Of a stretch of DNA of 64,000 nucleotides, positions 32,079 to 46,200 are shown piece by piece. The notes beneath the pieces were generated by a model. That model worked only from the letters and a program-made list of their open reading frames with translations. It did not search any database and was not told the DNA's origin. The first letter of the stretch is position 1. Each line of letters begins with the position of its first letter. Location: the NCBI GenBank assembly GCA_029204225.1, contig CM055097.1, forward strand, positions 51,588,557-51,652,556, given 5' to 3'. The translations under genes and the position numbers were made by a program. Source of the stretch: Diphasiastrum complanatum (Eukaryota > Streptophyta > Lycopodiopsida > Lycopodiales > Lycopodiaceae).

Positions 32079-34972
32079 TCAATTGTTATTGTAGTCCCCA
32101 ATTGGAGAGGTGAAAAGGGGACCGAGGTCACCATGAGAGAAGTCAAAGGAGAGGAAGTTAGTTTCACGAGAGGAGAGACCAAGTTCAGATAAAAAACAGG
32201 AAAGACTGAGGGAGTAGACGAAGTTCATAATATGGTCCCAAGTGGTAAAACTTTTCCGAGTAAGACTTTGACCAAATCTCTTTTCAATCAAAGCGAGAGA
32301 CTTAGAATTGACCATAATAGCTTTAGAGAACCACAGGGAATCAAGAGGGCAAATGGACTTACCACCCGTCCAAAATGTAAGCTCCTGCATGGAAAGGAGA
32401 ATACTAAAAATGGATTTGAATAGAGGGGGGATGGAAGCGGAGAAGACGAAAGACGAATAGGTGAACTCAAAAAAATAGGACTGAGAATTGGTACGAGGAA
32501 GGGGAGGAAGAGTAGTCGTCATCATAAGGGCCCAGGGTTGAGGACAAGTAAAGTTAAAGTGGATTCGTCTATAAAGAAAAGAGAGAGAGGTGGTAGAAGG
32601 GTCGAGTAGTCTCAGTCCACCCAGCTTGATTGGGGCCATATAGATATCCCAATTCAAAAGACTAGGACTGCTATTACAAGGAATTTTGTAAAAGACTCAG
32701 CAATGGTCAGGGAGTAAGAGAGAGAGAGAGAAGAGCCATACGAAGAGGAAGTGCGTGAAGTAGGAGGAAAATAATATGTTTAAGGACAATAGCTCTAGCA
32801 GGAAAGGAGAGGTTGGAAGAATTTCAAAACAGGATTTTAGATCTAATTCTCTTAATAATCCAGTTAAAATAATCTTTGTTAGAAAGGGATGCTCCAAGAG
32901 AAAAACTAAGATATTTGAAGATGGTTCAGTGCGGAAGGACATGAAGGCCTAAATCTTGACACCATTCAGGAGTACCATCGTGAGAGAGCACAATGAGATC
33001 AAATTTCTAATAATTGATTGAAGAATCAAAGATATTATAGAAGTGAGCAAGCTCAAGGAGAAGCAGAGGGCCGATGAAGTTCAATAATACAAGCCAGGTC
33101 GATTGCAAAAAGTTGCGGGCCAAGAGGGACGCCACAAAAGGTTAGAGGATGAAAGGAGGGAGAGGAGTTCAATCTATGGATATGGTGGATAAGCGGTTCC
33201 GTAGCAATTACAAAGAGGTAGGAGGAAATAAAATAGCCTTGCTTGATGCCACATAAACATGGAAGGAGAAAGAAAGGACACCCTGAAAAAAAAATGGAAG
33301 ATAAGACAAAAGAAAAAAGAGCGTGGACGATTTTGATGATGTAGTCTGGAATGTAAAAGGAAGAACAATAGGTGAGAAGGTAATTCCAGTTGATGCGGTC
33401 AAAAGCCTTATCAAAGCTATCCTTCTGGCAATAGCTTTCGCAACGATCTTGTAACAAGTGTTGAACATAGTGAGCGGGCGATAATATGAACTTTTAAACA
33501 GAGACTCAGCTTTAGAAACAAGTTTAATTAGGCCCTGAGCAAAAGAAGAAGGGAAGGAACTTGAGGATGTCACATAATTAGTGGCAAGAAGAAGAAATGG
33601 GCCGTCAATATTCTAGTGTGCCTAAAAAAAGTCGGGGTGGACGCCATCAAGGCCAATGGTTTTGTCTCTGTTAAGGGTTTTGAGCGCTGAGTAGAGCTCT
33701 TCAAGGGATAGAGGAGCAGAGAGAGAAGCAGTGTCAGCAGGCGATAAAGGAGAGAGAAAGAAACAATAGTGACAAATGTCCTGATTGAGGGGCTTAGGAG
33801 GCAAAACAAGATTGTAGAGATGAAAGAAGTGGTTGGTGAAAGAAGAGCAAATGGATTTGGAAGAAGGGAGAGCAGATCCATTGATGATGAGCCTGCATGA
33901 GTCTTCTCTTCCATGCTGATATTTAAGTTTTCCGAAGAAGAAGACCGAAGGAAGGACTGCTTCCCATAGCCAATTGAGGTGGGTTCTCTTGCACAGAATA
34001 GCAGCTTTGAAATAATCGAGGATTTTGAGATGGTTGGTGGCTGCAAGAAATTCATCAGCACGTAGAGATGGGTCAGTAGCACAGGCTCTGTCTAGGGTGA
34101 TGGAGGAAAGGGTTTGTCTTAGAGAAGATTCGATTTGGGAGGAGGAAGAGCTGACGAGTCTCCCCTGCTGACGAATGAAGGAACGCGAACAATTAATGAT
34201 GTCACCAAGGTCCGAAAGGGAGAAAATCTAAGTAGAGAGTGAATGTCTTTATCCAAATCAGGGAATTATTCATAACGTAGACCGAGTGATGCTTTAAGGA
34301 CTTGGCTGTGAAGAAATTAAAGTGGAAGTTAACAAGGAGGTGATCCGAGACAGGAAAAGAGGGGAATGGAGTTACAAGAGATTAGACTGGCCCAATCCCC
34401 TTTATTGAAAAGGTAGAATTTTTTCAGTCTAGCAGAGGAGAAGATAGAAGGAATTCATCCATTTTTCTAAAAATGGAGATGGGGGGGAGTTGCAAAGGGT
34501 GAGGGCATTAGAGCAATTAAAACCATTCACCATACAATTCCAGGCCTATCTTTCTACAAAGGAGATATGGTTAAGGCCATGAAGAGGGTGAAGATACATA
34601 TTAAAGTCTCCCAAGAGGACCAAGGGAAGGGAGTTGGGAGGCGAGATTACGTTCCAAAGGTCTGCACAAGGGAGAGAAGAGTTAGGAGACCTACATTTAT
34701 AAATGGTGCAAAAGTTGGCTCAGCCTCTAGGGAGAGAGAAGTGACTTCCAATCTCTAGAGATAAGAGTCACTAATCCACCTCGGGTTCCATCGGCCGGGG
34801 TGCAGGAGTAGCTGAAATTTCAAGCAAAGGATTTGATTAGTACGTCAAGAAGAAAACCACTCAACTTGGTTTCTTGAAGGCAAACCACTAGGTTGGAGTG
34901 AGAAGAGATAAGAGGTAATGGAGAAGTAAAGATCGGTGATTAACCCCTAACATTCCAAGTGATAACATTCAT
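32079..34972 (-). mobile_element. L1-type LINE ORF2 (endonuclease, RT, zinc-binding C-terminus), degenerate
   Basis: ATG at 34972 starts MNVITWNVRGL, the usual beginning of the L1 endonuclease. Reverse transcriptase follows between about 34080 and 33050 (ALKTLNRDKTIGLDGVHPDF, DKAFDRINWNYLL, GIKQGYFISSYLF, TEPLIHHIH). The C-terminal region follows (WDIYMAPIKLGGLRLLDPST, about 32655). The catalytic FADD motif reads FAID and the usual GDPLSP reads GYFISS, so RT is inactive. Several frameshifts and stops occur. The span of about 2.9 kb is shorter than an intact ORF2 of about 3.7 kb, so internal deletions are likely. It lies just downstream of the glutathione S-transferase gene, on the same strand. 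Confidence 0.85.
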
Positions 34973-35168
34973 ATGAGAAAGTGATAGAGGAGGAGAGAAG
35001 TGCGTGCCTACTAATAATAAAAACAAAAATTAGACGATTGTGACCTGGAAAAAAGCTCCATGAAACTCCCAAGCTATGCATGAGTATCAAATGAGTCCTT
35101 AGCTTTTGCACGTGCCAAGCCTTAAGAGAGCTAAATGTAGAACTTTGCTGATTTGTTTTTGTCCCATT

Positions 35169-35432
35169 TCAGCTGGAGGACTCCAAAGATGAGTAGGAAG
35201 GAGGAGGAGTTCTGCAGAGGGTCTCAAAGGAAAGTTCATCAAAAGGAGATATCTTATTTTTTATTTTCCTCGTTTTCTTATCTCCGTTAGAGTGATTTAT
35301 GAGCTTCCGAGGTTCTGAATCTGAGGAAGTATTGTCTAAAGGGCTCGTGGATAGCAATATCTCCTTAAACGTTCTGCTCTTGGAACCGGGATGCTTTAGC
35401 ATGGCTGAATTCATATAGTTGTCTTGTGTCAA
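35169..35432 (-). pseudogene. Possible LINE ORF1 fragment
   Basis: An 87-codon frame upstream of ORF2 (MTQDNYMNSAMLKHPGSKSR; later KKTRKIKNKISPFDELSF) is lysine- and serine-rich. Its position and basic composition fit the start of an L1 ORF1, but there is no zinc knuckle or RNA-binding motif. It could also be random. Confidence 0.3.
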
Positions 35433-36429
35433 TAAGAGTCCAAAAAAAAAACATTCACATATACTATCATCTTGTAATCATTACTATTCACTAATATATA
35501 TTTATAGATTTTTTGACAACTTTTGCAAAACCACCCAAAGGCTCTTAGCTTCAATTTGTTCACACATCTATGAACACTTCCGTTTTGGACAGCATATACT
35601 TGAGCCTCATAATAAAGCCTATTTTATACCAATTTTCCCATTCTATGGTTGTGATAGCTTCTCACTTGGGGTTCTCTTTGAGCATTTGTTGATTATGCTG
35701 GGAATCCTTTTAAGTAAGACTAAAAATGTTGGACATCTTGTTCTCCCTACTTTGTTTTCCCTCTGAACTAGTGCATGACTCTCTTCCTTGTCACCAAATT
35801 CTGTTGCAATTGTGGATTCATGATGTTTCTGATGCGTTTGCAACTTGAAGAGATGTTGATTAAGTGTAAAAGAGACCGTTAGTAACTCTTTCCTTTTTGG
35901 TTAGGATTTAGGTGAGTGCGCATTTACTCTGTTGTAGCAGACGTCTCTTTCCTTTCTAGATTCCAGTAAACTTTCCCTCTCCTCATAGGAACAAAGCCCA
36001 CAGTGCTCACTTTGAAAATCCCTCTGACCCCTCAGCATGCTTAAGAATGTTTTGATCTAAATGGCAAGAGATAGTCTATTTAGGGACGTTGTTGTGAGAG
36101 AACTGAAATCACACATAGAAGCTTCATTGATTAGTTGTGATTACTTGTTTGATTTGCTAGTCTTTTGATTTTCTGACTAATCTTGCGCTGCTCCTGTTGA
36201 TACTCTGATGGACAGTGATTACATGATCACACACTCAAACGCCTATTGCAGTACAATTACTCTGTTCCCCAATTTGCTCTTATTGTCAAGGATTGTCTGG
36301 AAGCATTTATGATAGAAGAAGTACCTACCTATCCAGCAATTGAAATATGCTCCAAAGTAATCAAATCAGTGAAAATTACACTGGATAGACAAAGCCATAT
36401 ATGCTCTTATGCAAAACTTTCAACAAGCA
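35433..36429. other. Gene-free stretch between LINE and GST gene
   Basis: Contains the 3' flank (and presumably 3' UTR) of the glutathione S-transferase gene. No coding or RNA feature recognised. Confidence 0.4.
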
Positions 36430-37200
36430 TTACAGTTTTGAATTTTGGGCAGAGATCGCAGCCGGAAGGGTTATATTTCTCTGCTCTGACTTTTCTTGAT
36501 GCCGGCGCTCTTTGAATCTCTTGGATACATATTGAAGGTGCAAATGAACATCAGCAAAATGAGGAGCTGTTGTATTCTCCACCGCAGATAGCCAGCTTCT
36601 GACCTTTGCCCATGGGCCGAGTAAGGTAGATATGGCATGCTCGTCCAAAAGCTGAGCATTCATCCACAAATCACCCAAAAACATAAGCTGAACAATAGGA
36701 AGGACAATGTCTAAAAACATCATAACCAACAAAGACACAGTGATAATCCTCATTCTTAAAGGCCGAAGAATATCCTCATATAGGTCTCAACAACTCTTAT
36801 AAGTTTGTTTCAAACAAAACAGACAATACACGCTAGGGGCAAGTATGAGGGCACCAAGATCAGTATATAATTTTCTGCACATTTGAGTAAAAAAATGTAA
36901 AGCCAAGGTTTTGGATTAATATTCATGACTGCAAACCTGTCTAAGCATTTAAGGAGTCTCACCAAATGGCAAGCTATTTAGATGAACCCCATACCTGTAG
37001 TTGTTTCAGTTCACAAGCCAGGCTAAGATCTGCAATTGAAGGTTGACGTGCATTTCCAAGAAACTTATTACTCCCAGTTAGCCATATTGTCTCCAGCTTC
37101 ATAAGGGAAGATTTCAGAATTGATTCAGCTTCAGCTGATCCATTTGGATTAAGCTGTAGTCCAAGAGAAGGAGCTAAAACTTGATTCATTATCAATCCAG
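36430..37200 (-). CDS. GSTT: GSTT last two exons (C-terminal helical domain)
   Basis: Exon 37200-36995 (206 bp) and exon 36687-36430 (258 bp with TAG/TAA-type stop) are separated by a 307-bp intron. They encode the alpha-helical domain, including the conserved PSIADLSL block. The stop follows AAISAQNSKL. Confidence 0.9.
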
Positions 37201-40200
37201 CTGTGACATAACAAGAGCTTAGGATATTCAGTAACGCATTTCTATATCTCTCACCTACGAGGAAGATGGGACTGCTGACTACAAACTTCCAACAACAATG
37301 CTTCATGTCCAAAATGATTTTTCCTAAACCACTTGTTTATGGAGGTTATCAAATTGTTAAATCAGCATGCAAATCATACACATACAGAGCGGTAAGTGTT
37401 GTGGAAAGTTGAGATATGGGACTGGCAAGTCTTGCATAGTCTATGAGACACAGAAGAAAATCAAGGGCCATTGTACTGTGCTTACTAGCTACCAGAAACA
37501 ATTGTCATTGAGACTAGTGTAAAGGTAATTGTCACTGAGACTACTGTAGAGGTCAAGGGAGTTCAAATCTGCAACTTTACATATGATGGGCAGTTTATGT
37601 AAAACTGCAATATACAGAAGGCACTTGCTACTAATGTTGAAGATAAACATGATTATCTCAACCAAACGTTCACTAATGAATTTCAATGTCCGACATATCA
37701 AACAATCTTATCAAAATAATAATTCCATTGTATAAAATATGGCGTTCAAAATTCTTATGAAGACTGGGGTTGCAATGTAACCAAAGCTTCGAAACATGTA
37801 TGTCCACTTCAGATGAAATTTTTGTCTAAACCTAAGCAGTCTTTTTATCGTTTTATGAATTTTGGATGAACCTCTTCAAATGTTAGGTAGTGTATAGACT
37901 TCAAATGTTAGGGAGTGTATAAACTTTTTCTTACCAGCACCACAAAATTTAATCAAGAACCACTTCCAGGCCATCAGACCTGTTTTGAATTGACAGCCTT
38001 CCAAATCCCAAAATTTGTAAGGAAAAAAATATATCTTTCATCCATGTATGAGACACAAGGTGTGCTAAATACTTGCAGTACATTCTAGAAGGTCACGTTT
38101 GGAGCCTTTTGTGATTATGTTGACGAATTATAGTGTACCTTTTCCTTACTTTGTACTAAAAAAAGCATAGGAATAGTGTCTCCCTTCTCCTCGCCCACCT
38201 AGATATACAGGTGAGAGCAAGGAACAAGCCAGGGTATCCATTATACAATAGAACACTTTATAGTCACTGTGGAGAAGTGCACCCTGCTACCTCAGTCCTA
38301 AATGCAATTATTTTTAGCAACAGTGCAAAATCATTAAATCAAGAAAATGCCTAAATAAAGTACTTTGGGTCATATCTTTGTCTTTAGTCACTTTGATGTG
38401 TGAAGACACTATCTAAAGCTCTTGAGCTTCTCCTTCCAACGAGCTATGGCTCACTTTGATTTGATAGGTAAGAAGGCCTATTATTTTTTCTAAACATGAC
38501 ATTTTTCTCCACAGTTTATGGCACAGATCCAAAGAACAAAAGTGCCAACTACGGCCCCAAGTGACCCAGACCCTACAAACATTTGAACAATTAGCATCTT
38601 TGTTCAACTAGTTGTCTCATTGAGTAAACTATCTTCGTTTACTTGAGTGGTCATTCCCTTTTGACTACTTAGCTATCTAAAAAGTAAATAGTACAATCGT
38701 CTACCTTAGATAGTCAATATAGTCGACAATCTGAAGTTGTTTGTGAGATAAACTATACAATGATTTATCTGTGTGGTCAGTATAAAAGATGAGCTGACCT
38801 GCCACATGTAAGTAAGTACATTCTTACATGGTAGACTAATCCCCAATGGGTGCATACACTTTATTAAATACCAAAATTTTTGAGACTTGATAATAATCTC
38901 AGTGTAACAAATATTGCTCAATCTGAGGCATCGATGCCTATAGATGAGGTATGAACATCGGTATCTGGTGCCTTCAGAACATAAAAGTAGGATAACTCCA
39001 AGGCAAAAGTGATTGTGTTGTCCTTGAGTCCTTTGTAGGGAATGAATACAACAAATTCTTTGCAGAGGGGATTGCAAACCAACATATTGCTCATTGTATC
39101 ATAAACTTAAATAGAAACTGTTATATGACCATCAATTCACTCTCTACTTTAATAGAAGGCTCTGTGTGTTGATTTTTGCTCATAATTGTGTTGATTTTGT
39201 TCATAATCGAAGCAAACATCATGGGAATACTAAATCCATTATATAAATTCTCTTACAACAATAAAAAAAAATCCCCTACAACATCAAATTCAATTGCACT
39301 TTAGCTTTACAAGAAATCCTTGGAAAGAGCCATGTGTGCTTCAAAATTGCAATTCACAAAGCATTAATTGGAATCCTCATAGTATGTTGTTACATCATGC
39401 TTTAACTAGCAAGAAATACCAAATCACCAATATAGCAACAATTTAAAGACAAAATCTATGGCACTCTAGGATCTGATCAATTACGCAGACAATGACTTTC
39501 CCCTTGAGAGTAAAGGGAAAATGATTTAGCAAACATGCCAAACGACTTAGACAATGATAGTTGTTGTTAGAGTCAAGTCTAACTCTAGCATGACCTCAAC
39601 ATGGCTGGATACCAGAGCGGGCTTGAGGCCAAGTATTGGCGAAGGCCGATAACTGGAGTGGACATTTGTCCCTTGCTGGGACCAGTGTGTCACAAGTTGT
39701 TAGAGAAGCGGTGATTTGTGACTCTCGAGATCCTAGCCGTCAGTGAGGAGATGCTAGCCAAGCTGTCGGGGTGACCAAGGGAATAATAGGTGAACAGTGG
39801 CTAATGGGGGTAGTATATTATAAGTAACTTAGTATTGATAGGTCACAGGTGACATGCATGCCATGTGGACTGATCACCCACAATTGGATGCCATGTGCCA
39901 AGTGACAGGAATAGCAAGTAGAAGGACTCATAGAGGCGTGCCTATGGTTGGGAGGTTTATTTCTCACAATTGGATGCCATGTGCTAGGTGACAACAATAG
40001 CAGGTAGGACTCATAGAGGGTGCCTATGGTTGGCTCATTTTCTACAAACTGACCTTTTGATTTCACAAGCTTGGAGAGATGGGTTTGTGACAGTTGTATA
40101 AATTTCAAGCTCTAGCTAAGCTTAAGTTGACAAGAGACACCAAGTTCAATTGGGTTATGAACTTTATGACCAAAGCTACTCTCATACATACAACATCCAA

Positions 40201-43200
40201 GGATGAAAGCTTTCAAATGCTATCAATACTAGCATTCCATAAACTTCAAACAGCCCAAGAAATGATTACAGCTTATTCCACCTTTTGCAAAAGTTACCCA
40301 AAAAATGTTTTCATTCATTTTCTAGTTTCATCTAATGATCAAGCTAATTCAATGGAATATCTAGCTTTTATTTTTCAGAAGTCTCACCAGTCTGACTCTA
40401 GCATGACCTCAACACGGCTGGATACCAGAGAGGGCTTGAGGCCAAATACTGGCGAGGCCGATAACTGGAGTGGACATTTGTCCCTTGCTGGGACCAGTGT
40501 GTCACAGGTTGTTAGAGAAGCGGTGATTTGTGACTCTCGAGATCCTAGTCGTCAATGAGGAGATGCTAGCCAAGCTGTCGGGGTGACCAAGGGAATAATA
40601 GGTGAACAGTGGCTAATGGGGGTAGTATATTATAAGTAACTTAGTATTGATAGGTCACAGGTGACATGCATGCCAGGTGGACTAATCACCCACAATTGGA
40701 TGCCATGTGCCAAGTGACAGGAATAGTAGGTAGAGGGACTCATAGAGGCATGCCTATGGTTGATGGGAGGCTCATTTTCTACAAACTGGCCTTTTGATTT
40801 CACGAGCTTGGAGAGATGGGTTTGTGTACAGTTGTATAAATTTTAAGCTCTAGCTAAGCTTAAGTTGACGAGAGTGTTGGATTTATCTCCTCTACTCTCC
40901 TAAATCCTATTTTAATCTGCCTCCATTCATGTTGCATTTTTACTCATGTTGTCAGTCTGCATATTTACATGTAAAATAAGATAGGCGAAAAACGCGAATG
41001 TCTGCATAAATACAAGTAAATTTCCACAGGCAAAAAAGGCGAAAAACGCGATCTTGTGTTTTTACACGTGATTTGTGACAGGCGAAAAAGACGACACTGC
41101 CTTACAAAATGCCGAAGGTGCCCTTACAGAAAAGGGAAGGCACCCTGTAAATCAAATCTTAAGGCATTTGTCAGAGTGTCACATTTTTCGCATCTTCACC
41201 AACGTTCATTTAAGCAAAAGCTGACGTCGCAGCCTTTTCACGCTCATCCCATGCAACTGTGCAAACAGATTTGACAACGACAACAGCCACCCATGATCTC
41301 CTACTACAGACAGCACATCCACTTTGTACTTTCTTCATCTGCACACCTGTAAAATTGTGTATATATATTGAATACCATTTGCGTATTCTCTGTACATGTG
41401 AGATAACAACGTGTGTGAATATAATAGCATCAAAATCTTATCAGAGATAGACGAAGTAGATGCCCTCGCGCATCGATTCTTTGTATTGTCAGTAATAGGT
41501 TTATTCCTTTTCACAAATTGGATTAGCTTTGTAGAGCATGCGGTTTCGTCCGCTATTGTCTTGTGCTCAACAGCATCTGATAACAGCTCTGTTTGTTCTG
41601 CGTTCAGATTTGTGTCAATATTGCTATTGCTTAATCTGGTAGTCTGTTCTTAGCGAATTATTATTAGTCTAGCTGTTCGCGACTAGCTGTTTGCGACAAA
41701 TTATCCTTCTGATGTTTTGTTGGTTAATGTTTGGCTACGTAATCAGATCGACCGTGATTTCTATCACTAACGTTCTGTTTGTTTTTTATAGGCATAGTCA
41801 TGCTTAGGGAAAGAGTAATATAGCTCATTCCGCTGCGCACGAACACTTTCCGTTCGAGTTCGTTTCTCGTTCGAGTTTCGAGTTCGCTTCTTTTTGTCTT
41901 CGTTTCTTTTCGAGCTATTTTAGTTTCTCACACTCACACACCCTCTTTCTCCAACATGGTATCAGAGCTATTTTCGTAGTCTGATAAGCTTCCACAGTAC
42001 AAGACCCTACCATCCAATAAAGTAATTGTCTTCTTGTTCTGTAATCCAAAACTAGATTTTCATACTTAGGTCACTGATAGTTTTCCCTGTCACCTAGACT
42101 AATCTTCCACATGGATTCCCAAGGGAAAGCCAGTCCTATCATGGACAAGCTTGATGGAGCCAATTACCATCTGTGGAAATTTAAGATGAAAACTGTACTT
42201 ATGGCTAAAGAATTGTATGACGTTGTTACAGGTGCAGAAGGGAAACCCGAAGCAGACGATGCAACAATCGCCAGATGGAAGCTGAAGGAGGAAAGGCTTT
42301 CGCGCTGATCATCCTCAACATTACGGATACCCAGATCGGCCATGTATTCGAGGCCTAGACATCGAAAGAAGTCTGGGACATCTTGAGCACACTATACGAA
42401 GTGCGAGATATAGCTTCCAAGCTACATCTCAAGAAGAAATTTTACTCCCTCAAGATGGAGAATGGTGATTCCCTGCAGAATCACATCAACCAATTCAAGA
42501 ACCTTTCTGAAGCAAATGGCCGCTGTCGGATCTGTCATAGACGATCAAGACGCAGTGATGCAACTGCTTACAAGTTTGCCAAGCTCATACGACAGCTGGG
42601 TGATGATCATCACGACACATCCAGAACTGACTCTTTCGAGAGTCATTACTATGTTGTTGCAGGAAGACACGCGGAGGAACAAAGCCTCAAGTTCCTTAGC
42701 TGATTCTCACGCCTTGTACACCAGCAAGAGCACGACTAAGCAGAAGGAGAATAAAGGCCCGAAGCAAACAAAGCAAGCCCAGAAACCAGCACAGCACAAA
42801 GAACAGTCAAATCCGCAGGGGAAGAAGAAGCTGTTCTGCAGATACTGCAAGCGAAACAACCACGAAATTCAAGACTGCCGGATACTGCAAGCAAAGAACA
42901 ACACAAGATACATGAGAAAATGACATGAGATGGACATAGAATCAACAAAGATGAATTCTCCACACAAATGATCAACAAATAATATTGTTCTCCATCCAAG
43001 TACAGCTATTTATAACAGCCAAAATGTCATTTGGCCCAGTTCTCCAACTAGACCCTAAAATGGCAAAAATTATGGTCCAATTGCAATGTACCAAATTTGA
43101 CCAATAAGAATGGATCCAAAAATGACCTCATCCACTTATGTACTTGCTAAAAATAGTAATAAAACTGCCTTATTGACAAATATGAAACTAACTCTAAGTT

Positions 43201-46200
43201 GAGATTTCATTTTGGCCTCCAAAAACGCCAAATAGAATGTCGAGACTAATTGACAATTTTCACACTCCCTCTTCAACTAGTTTTAGCATAGATGTAACCA
43301 TACTACTTTGATCTAACTCTTAAATGATCTCCATCCTAAGTATAGACCTCCTTTCTAAGGTTTTATAGTAACTTCCATAATTGATATAGAGAATAGTGTC
43401 CAAATTGGATGCTTCACTATTTTTTACATCAATTTTACATGTCAAGATGTAACTAGAACATGAAAAACCAAATAGAATGTAAATAAGATGATTCTTCCAT
43501 GCTTTCAACTTTGAACTCTTTGGAAAATTAAACAAACAAACAATAAATGTGAGTGATCAACCAAGCAAGGGGCAGTAGAATCAAGTGGCAAATGCAGCTA
43601 CAGAAGCTCCACAGCCTAATCAAGAAGTGGATCATGATGCCTTCATGACCAGCCATCAAGGAGCATGTCTCAGATCATTTCTAGTAGGCAGTCGCTGTAG
43701 ATCAGCAGGGATTCACGCTACAAATCTCAGATTTCAAAAAGTTTCGAAGTTTTTGGAGGGCCAACGCATTTTTTCTGAAGGTTTTTTGCTCATAACTCTC
43801 CGGAACCTTCTCAGATCCTGATCAGATTTTGGGAGCATGTTTCTAGCATCCATAGCGATCCTATAGAGCCATCATACGCTGGTTTTGGAGCAGATTTGCC
43901 TCTGTTTCACCAAAAGGTCGGTTTCCAAGCAAAAAACAGGTCAGAATTTTGGATTGGGCATAACTTCTCCGACTTTCCTCCGGTTTCTGCTGTTAAGGGT
44001 GCAGATTGGGCCTAGTAGGAGGGCGACCTACTGCCAATTGACGGTTTGTGAAAAGCTTTTGCCGTTTGGAAGAAATTCGACGTCAAACAGCCCGCTTTTT
44101 CCTGATTTTTTTGACCGCAGATAAATCAACTTAAAAGTTTCTGATTTGCGAAACAATAAAGTTGGGAGAATCGTTTTCAAGCCGATTTGGTGCCCAAAAA
44201 AGTTTTTTACCGACTTTTGTACCAGCGTAGGACGCAAGGGAAGTGCTACATGTCCTTGGCTTTGTGTTTTTTCCCAAAGTTTTGTTACCTTCCAGTTGCT
44301 TCTCCTCTTTCAGTTCTAAATTGTGAATAAGTTGAAAATTTCCACATTTCACATTTCCTAAGCAATTCCTATACCATGGCTGAAGACAAAGTTGACATCC
44401 CCTCAAGCCCAGTTGAAGCCATGGAAACTCCTCTGCCTAGTCCTGGCAGCCGATTACCTAGTGCACCTGTCACTGATCCTCCTCCCATACAAGAACGTAT
44501 GGATGTGTTGGAGCAGTATATGACAAAGATGCGTACGATGATATCGTTGCTTGTTGGGGGCTTTCCCTCGTCTTCTTATCAACCTCCGCCTTTGTATCCT
44601 TCCCAGCTGCCCACTCGTTATCCTTCTTCTGATACACAAATGATCATTGATTTTCCTCCTGATAAAGATATAAAGCCCACAAAATATGCTGGTACAACTT
44701 CCCAGAGGACTATTGATGTTGTAGATCAGTGGTTGCACAAGTGGGAAGAGTATTTTGGTTTGAAACGGCACCCACCGATGAAGGCTGGCGTGTCCGTAAG
44801 GCAGCTTACCATTTTACTGACTTTGCTGACAGGTGGTGGCGCAAGTTGCTAAAATCACAGCAAGCCCCATTCACCTGGGTTGACTTCAAGCGCTGTTTTT
44901 GGGCGCAGTTCATTCTTCCTCATGAGCATGTGCGTGCGACGGATGCTTGGTTCCTGCTCACATAGTGCAGGAATATGCTAATCAGTATAGAGAGATGCCG
45001 ATCAAGATACTAGAGGAGATTCCCGAGTGGCTGGTAGTCCACAGGTTCATATTTGGTTTTTGTGCAGAGTTGAGGGCAGTTGCTACGGCCCTCAACTTTG
45101 AAGGCAATGTTCGCAACAAGGCTGAATTTGGAGTGGCAAGTGTGTCCCAGAAGATGGGTTCGCGGAAGTCCGGCCAAGCTGGTCAGAGGGATTTCTCGCA
45201 GCAGGATCCTATCCAGATGCAGCAGACTTTGAAGCAAAAATCGGCCTCCTATGGCTTGTCGTGCTTACGACAAGTCACCACTTACTCCTGAGCAAAAGGA
45301 TAAGGCCAAGAAGGAAGGCTTGTGTTTCTTCTGCCTTGGCAAACATTTGTTCAAAGATTGTCCTCGACGCACGGGAAAGAAGCTCCATGTTTTACAGCAG
45401 CGTCAAGAGGAGGGCAAGGATGAATCTATCCTGGATGATCTGTTGGTCAGTGATGATGATGACGCTAGACGTGTCATGACTATTTCGGTGCGAAAGCTTG
45501 TTCCAGAGGCACCAGTTTGTTTTCTTTCCACCAAGGCGCGAGAGGCCTATCAGTTTCCAGATAGCGAACTGATACGGATGAGAGGGAAGCTGGAAGGTCA
45601 TGATGTGCTTGTCCTATTTGACACCGGCGTTGTGGTGAAGAAGTTGCACTTGGCTACTATTCCTTCGGATTACCGGTATACAGTTGAGATGCCAGATGAT
45701 AAGGGAACAGAGGTTTGGGATAGGAGAGTCTCTCAAGCATTGTTGTCCATTCAGACCTATGCTGAGAAGTTAGACTTTGAGATCACCAAATTAGCTAAGT
45801 TTGATATTGTGCTTGGTAAGCGGTGGCATGCGAGTAAGCAGCCCACTATAGACTTTAAGACTCATGTATATAAGTTCGGGCATGAGGGTTTGTCTCATGT
45901 TTTGAAGGGGGAGCGACCTACTGTTGAAGGTCCTCTTGTTTCCTTGATGCAAATAAAGAAAATGGAGTTGCAGTATGTGTGGTTGTGTTATCTTGCAAAT
46001 GTGAATGTTGATTCCAGTTTTAGTTGTTTGCAAATAAACCCACTCGCAACTTCATCTAATTTAATAGCTTTGGTTAATGCTAATTTGATACAGCAACAAC
46101 GATGTGATCCAGCTAGTCAGCTAGAGCGATCCATCTGAGCTGAGTTTAAACATTTATTAATTGACCACATGCCAGAGGGATTGCCACCTAGACGGAATGT

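Noticed and set aside
40094-40558. 154-codon frame in the GSTT intron
   Set aside because: It crosses the junction of the tandem duplication and continues into LTR sequence, and the partial copy at 53222-53461 is not conserved at the ends.
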